6,541 nt of DNA from the NCBI GenBank assembly GCA_031289385.1, contig JAITPP010000311.1, positions 1 to 6,541 on the forward strand, given 5' to 3'. The notes under the pieces were generated by a model, which was given only the letters and a program-made list of their open reading frames with translations, made no database searches and was not told where the DNA came from. Position 1 is the stretch's first letter. Each line of letters begins with the position of its first letter. The position numbers were made by a program, and so were the translations under genes. Positions 5,300 to 6,541 of the stretch are shown here, one piece after another. The DNA is from Prevotellaceae bacterium. Its GTDB lineage: Bacteria > Bacteroidota > Bacteroidia > Bacteroidales > UBA932.

Positions 5300-5350
5300 T
5301 TTATAACTTTAAAAACTTGATAACTTTAAAAACTTTATAACTTTAAAAAC
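5300..5350 (+). repeat. 17-bp tandem repeat
   Basis: Three 17-base units (5300-5316, 5317-5333, 5334-5350) of the form TT(T/G)ATAACTTTAAAAAC, followed by a degenerate fourth (about 5351-5369, TTGACAAACTTCTAAAAAC). Units 1 and 3 are identical and unit 2 differs at one base. It is A/T-rich and has no coding potential. Confidence 0.85.
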
Positions 5351-5369
5351 TTGACAAACTTCTAAAAAC

Positions 5370-5404
5370 CGACTTACGACTTACAACTTACAACTTACGA
5401 CTTA
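5370..5404 (-). repeat. Heptamer tandem array, inverted right arm
   Basis: Five contiguous units (CGACTTA, CGACTTA, CAACTTA, CAACTTA, CGACTTA) are the reverse complement of the TAAGTTG/TAAGTCG units at 5085-5133. The last three bases (5402-5404) are also the TAA stop codon of the minus-strand acetyltransferase, so the array touches the gene's 3' end. Confidence 0.85.
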
Positions 5405-5926
5405 TGGACTTATCAATTGAAATAATATTTCATTTTGCCAGCCTTTTGTTGTTTTTATCCATTGTTTTTTTGTTCCTGCAATTTCAAAACCTACATTTTT
5501 AAGCATGTTTATACTTTTAATATTATTTTCGTCAACATTGCAATAAATTTGATGAAGTTGCAAAATATTAAAGCAATAATCAATTATCAAATTCAGCGAA
5601 GATGTAGCAAAGCCTTGCCTGCGATTGGTTTCTGCATAAATGAGAACTCCAAATGCAATACGCGAGTGCATCGGCTCGAAGTCAAACAAATCTACAGTTC
5701 CCGTTGCGCGATTATTTTTTTTATCTTCAATTATCAATCGTAATTGCCCTGTTTCGAAAATACTTTTGTGCGAATTTTCGAGATATTGTTTAAGAACATA
5801 ACGCGAATACGGAGTAATGGTATTGCTTACATTCCAGATATTTGTGTCGTTTTCCCAAGCGTAAAGCAAGTCTAAATCTTCGGGCTCAAGCGGGCGCAAA
5901 CGGATATTTTCGTTTTCTAAAAACAT
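5402..5926 (-). CDS. GNAT-family N-acetyltransferase (RimJ/RimL-like)
   Basis: A 174-residue, full-length member of the acetyl-CoA-dependent GNAT family, closest in style to the RimJ/RimL group that acetylates protein N termini or small amines. It opens with the typical ENIRLRPLEPEDLDLLYAWEND. The central strand and acetyl-CoA pyrophosphate loop are seen as GVLIYAETNRRQGFATSSL, with R103-Q-G-F-A107 matching the Q/R-x-x-G-x-G/A signature; Ala replaces the last Gly, which is common. The later NIKSINMLKNVGF (135-147) is the usual Asn/Ser-bearing motif B helix. No signal peptide is present, so it is cytoplasmic. It starts 13 bp after the stop of the aminotransferase gene on the same strand, so the two are probably co-transcribed. 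The substrate cannot be told from sequence. Its TAA stop lies within the adjoining heptamer array. Confidence 0.9.
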   Translation of the reverse strand: MFLENENIRLRPLEPEDLDLLYAWENDTNIWNVSNTITPYSRYVLKQYLENSHKSIFETGQLRLIIEDKKNNRATGTVDLFDFEPMHSRIAFGVLIYAETNRRQGFATSSLNLIIDYCFNILQLHQIYCNVDENNIKSINMLKNVGFEIAGTKKQWIKTTKGWQNEILFQLISP

Positions 5927-5939
5927 TTTTTTAAAATCT

Positions 5940-6541
5940 TTACTTCATCAACTTTTTTATAGACGATGCCAATCGTTTAACGCCTTCGGTATTCATTTCT
6001 TCCGACATGTACGAAAAGTTTATTCGCATTGTATTTTTTCCAGAGCCATCGCAGAAAAACGAATTGCCAAGCACAAATGCCACGTTTTCTTTTATCGCAA
6101 TATCAAACAAATCTTTGGCATCCATATAATCGGGCAGCGTGATAAACAAAAACAATCCGCCTTCGGGACGTGTCCATTTCACGCCTTCGGGCATATATTT
6201 TTCAAATGCGGCAATCATTCCATCGCGTTTGCGGCGGTAGGCATCGGTTATTTTCGGAAGATTTTGGTCGAGATAACCTTTTTCTATAAATTTTGCTGCA
6301 ATTTTTTGGTCAAGAACAGGCGAGCATAAATCAACTGATTGCTTTGCCGTTACAATTTTATCAATTATTGTTTCGTGAGCAATAACCCAGCCTATACGAA
6401 ATCCGGGAACAAAAATTTTTGAAAATGTACCGAGCAAAATAACTCGTCCCGATTTGTCCATCTCGAACATGGTTTTTATATGTTCGCCTTCAAATCTGAC
6501 TTCGCGATACGGGCTGTCTTCGATAACTAAAACATCATATT
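5940..6541 (-). CDS. PLP-dependent aminotransferase, fold type I (2-aminoadipate aminotransferase-like), partial
   Basis: C-terminal 199 residues of an aminotransferase that continues past the right edge; its true start is outside the window. Translation from the edge begins YDVLVIEDSPYREVRF, where D8 is the expected ligand of the PLP ring nitrogen and Y11 contacts the cofactor. It is followed by GTFSKIFVPGFRIGW, in which the Lys of SK (codon 6417-6419) is the Schiff-base lysine. Further on, the PEGGLFLFITLP block and NTMRINFSYMSEE supply the substrate-carboxylate arginine. This pattern matches the LysN/2-aminoadipate and broad-specificity amino acid transaminase group, also close to the aminotransferase half of MocR regulators. 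About half of a usual 400-residue protein is visible, so an N-terminal regulator domain cannot be excluded. No frameshift is seen. The GNAT gene follows 13 bp downstream. Confidence 0.92.
   Translation of the reverse strand, partial: YDVLVIEDSPYREVRFEGEHIKTMFEMDKSGRVILLGTFSKIFVPGFRIGWVIAHETIIDKIVTAKQSVDLCSPVLDQKIAAKFIEKGYLDQNLPKITDAYRRKRDGMIAAFEKYMPEGVKWTRPEGGLFLFITLPDYMDAKDLFDIAIKENVAFVLGNSFFCDGSGKNTMRINFSYMSEEMNTEGVKRLASSIKKLMK

Noticed and set aside
6468..6470. ATG as the start of the aminotransferase
   Set aside because: The reading frame continues upstream to the window edge with conserved family sequence (EDSPYREVRF), so this is an internal Met.

Overview
The window looks like chromosomal DNA of a low-GC member of the Bacteroidota, probably Bacteroidales or a close relative. 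Three things point there. Promoters fit the phylum's TTTG-N19..21-TAnnTTTG consensus (clearest upstream of hicA and of the DUF4290 gene). None of the start codons checked has a Shine-Dalgarno sequence; A/T-rich leaders precede them instead. The DUF4290 family is, to my knowledge, essentially confined to this phylum. Non-coding DNA is extremely A/T-rich and full of short degenerate repeats. No rRNA, tRNA, CRISPR array, transposase or phage gene was seen.

Layout: (1) 1-758 holds no credible gene. It is a very A/T-rich spacer with two diverged copies of a ~105-bp direct repeat and a short dispersed-repeat-like motif. (2) 759-3166, minus strand, is a two-gene operon: a lipoprotein NlpC/P60 peptidase (BON-like + two SH3b + NlpC/P60) followed 26 bp later by a Tat-exported enolase-superfamily dipeptide epimerase. 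Together they look like an envelope-located version of the YkfC/YkfB route, which releases L-Ala-D-Glu-type dipeptides from peptidoglycan stem peptides and epimerises them to the L,L form. (3) 3167-3426 is a divergent intergenic region with a promoter on each strand and a perfect 15-bp inverted repeat between them. (4) 3427-4043, plus strand, is a HicA/HicB-type toxin-antitoxin pair ending in a good intrinsic terminator; a second hairpin separates it from the convergent gene. (5) 4178-5029, minus strand, is a DUF4290 protein with a strikingly Asn-rich C-terminal tail. (6) 5030-5401 contains that gene's promoter and then a mosaic of unrelated tandem repeats (7-mers, 23-mers, an ACGCAGAT-like motif, 17-mers), bracketed by heptamer arrays in inverted orientation. 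(7) 5402 to the right edge, minus strand, is a GNAT acetyltransferase co-oriented with, and 13 bp downstream of, a fold-type I PLP aminotransferase whose N-terminal half lies outside the window.

Most genes are conventional. The points most worth a second look are the export of both peptidoglycan-dipeptide enzymes, the Asn-rich DUF4290 tail, the perfect inverted repeat between the peptidase and hicA, and the repeat mosaic whose last heptamer supplies the acetyltransferase stop codon. I found no convincing wholly new multi-gene system.
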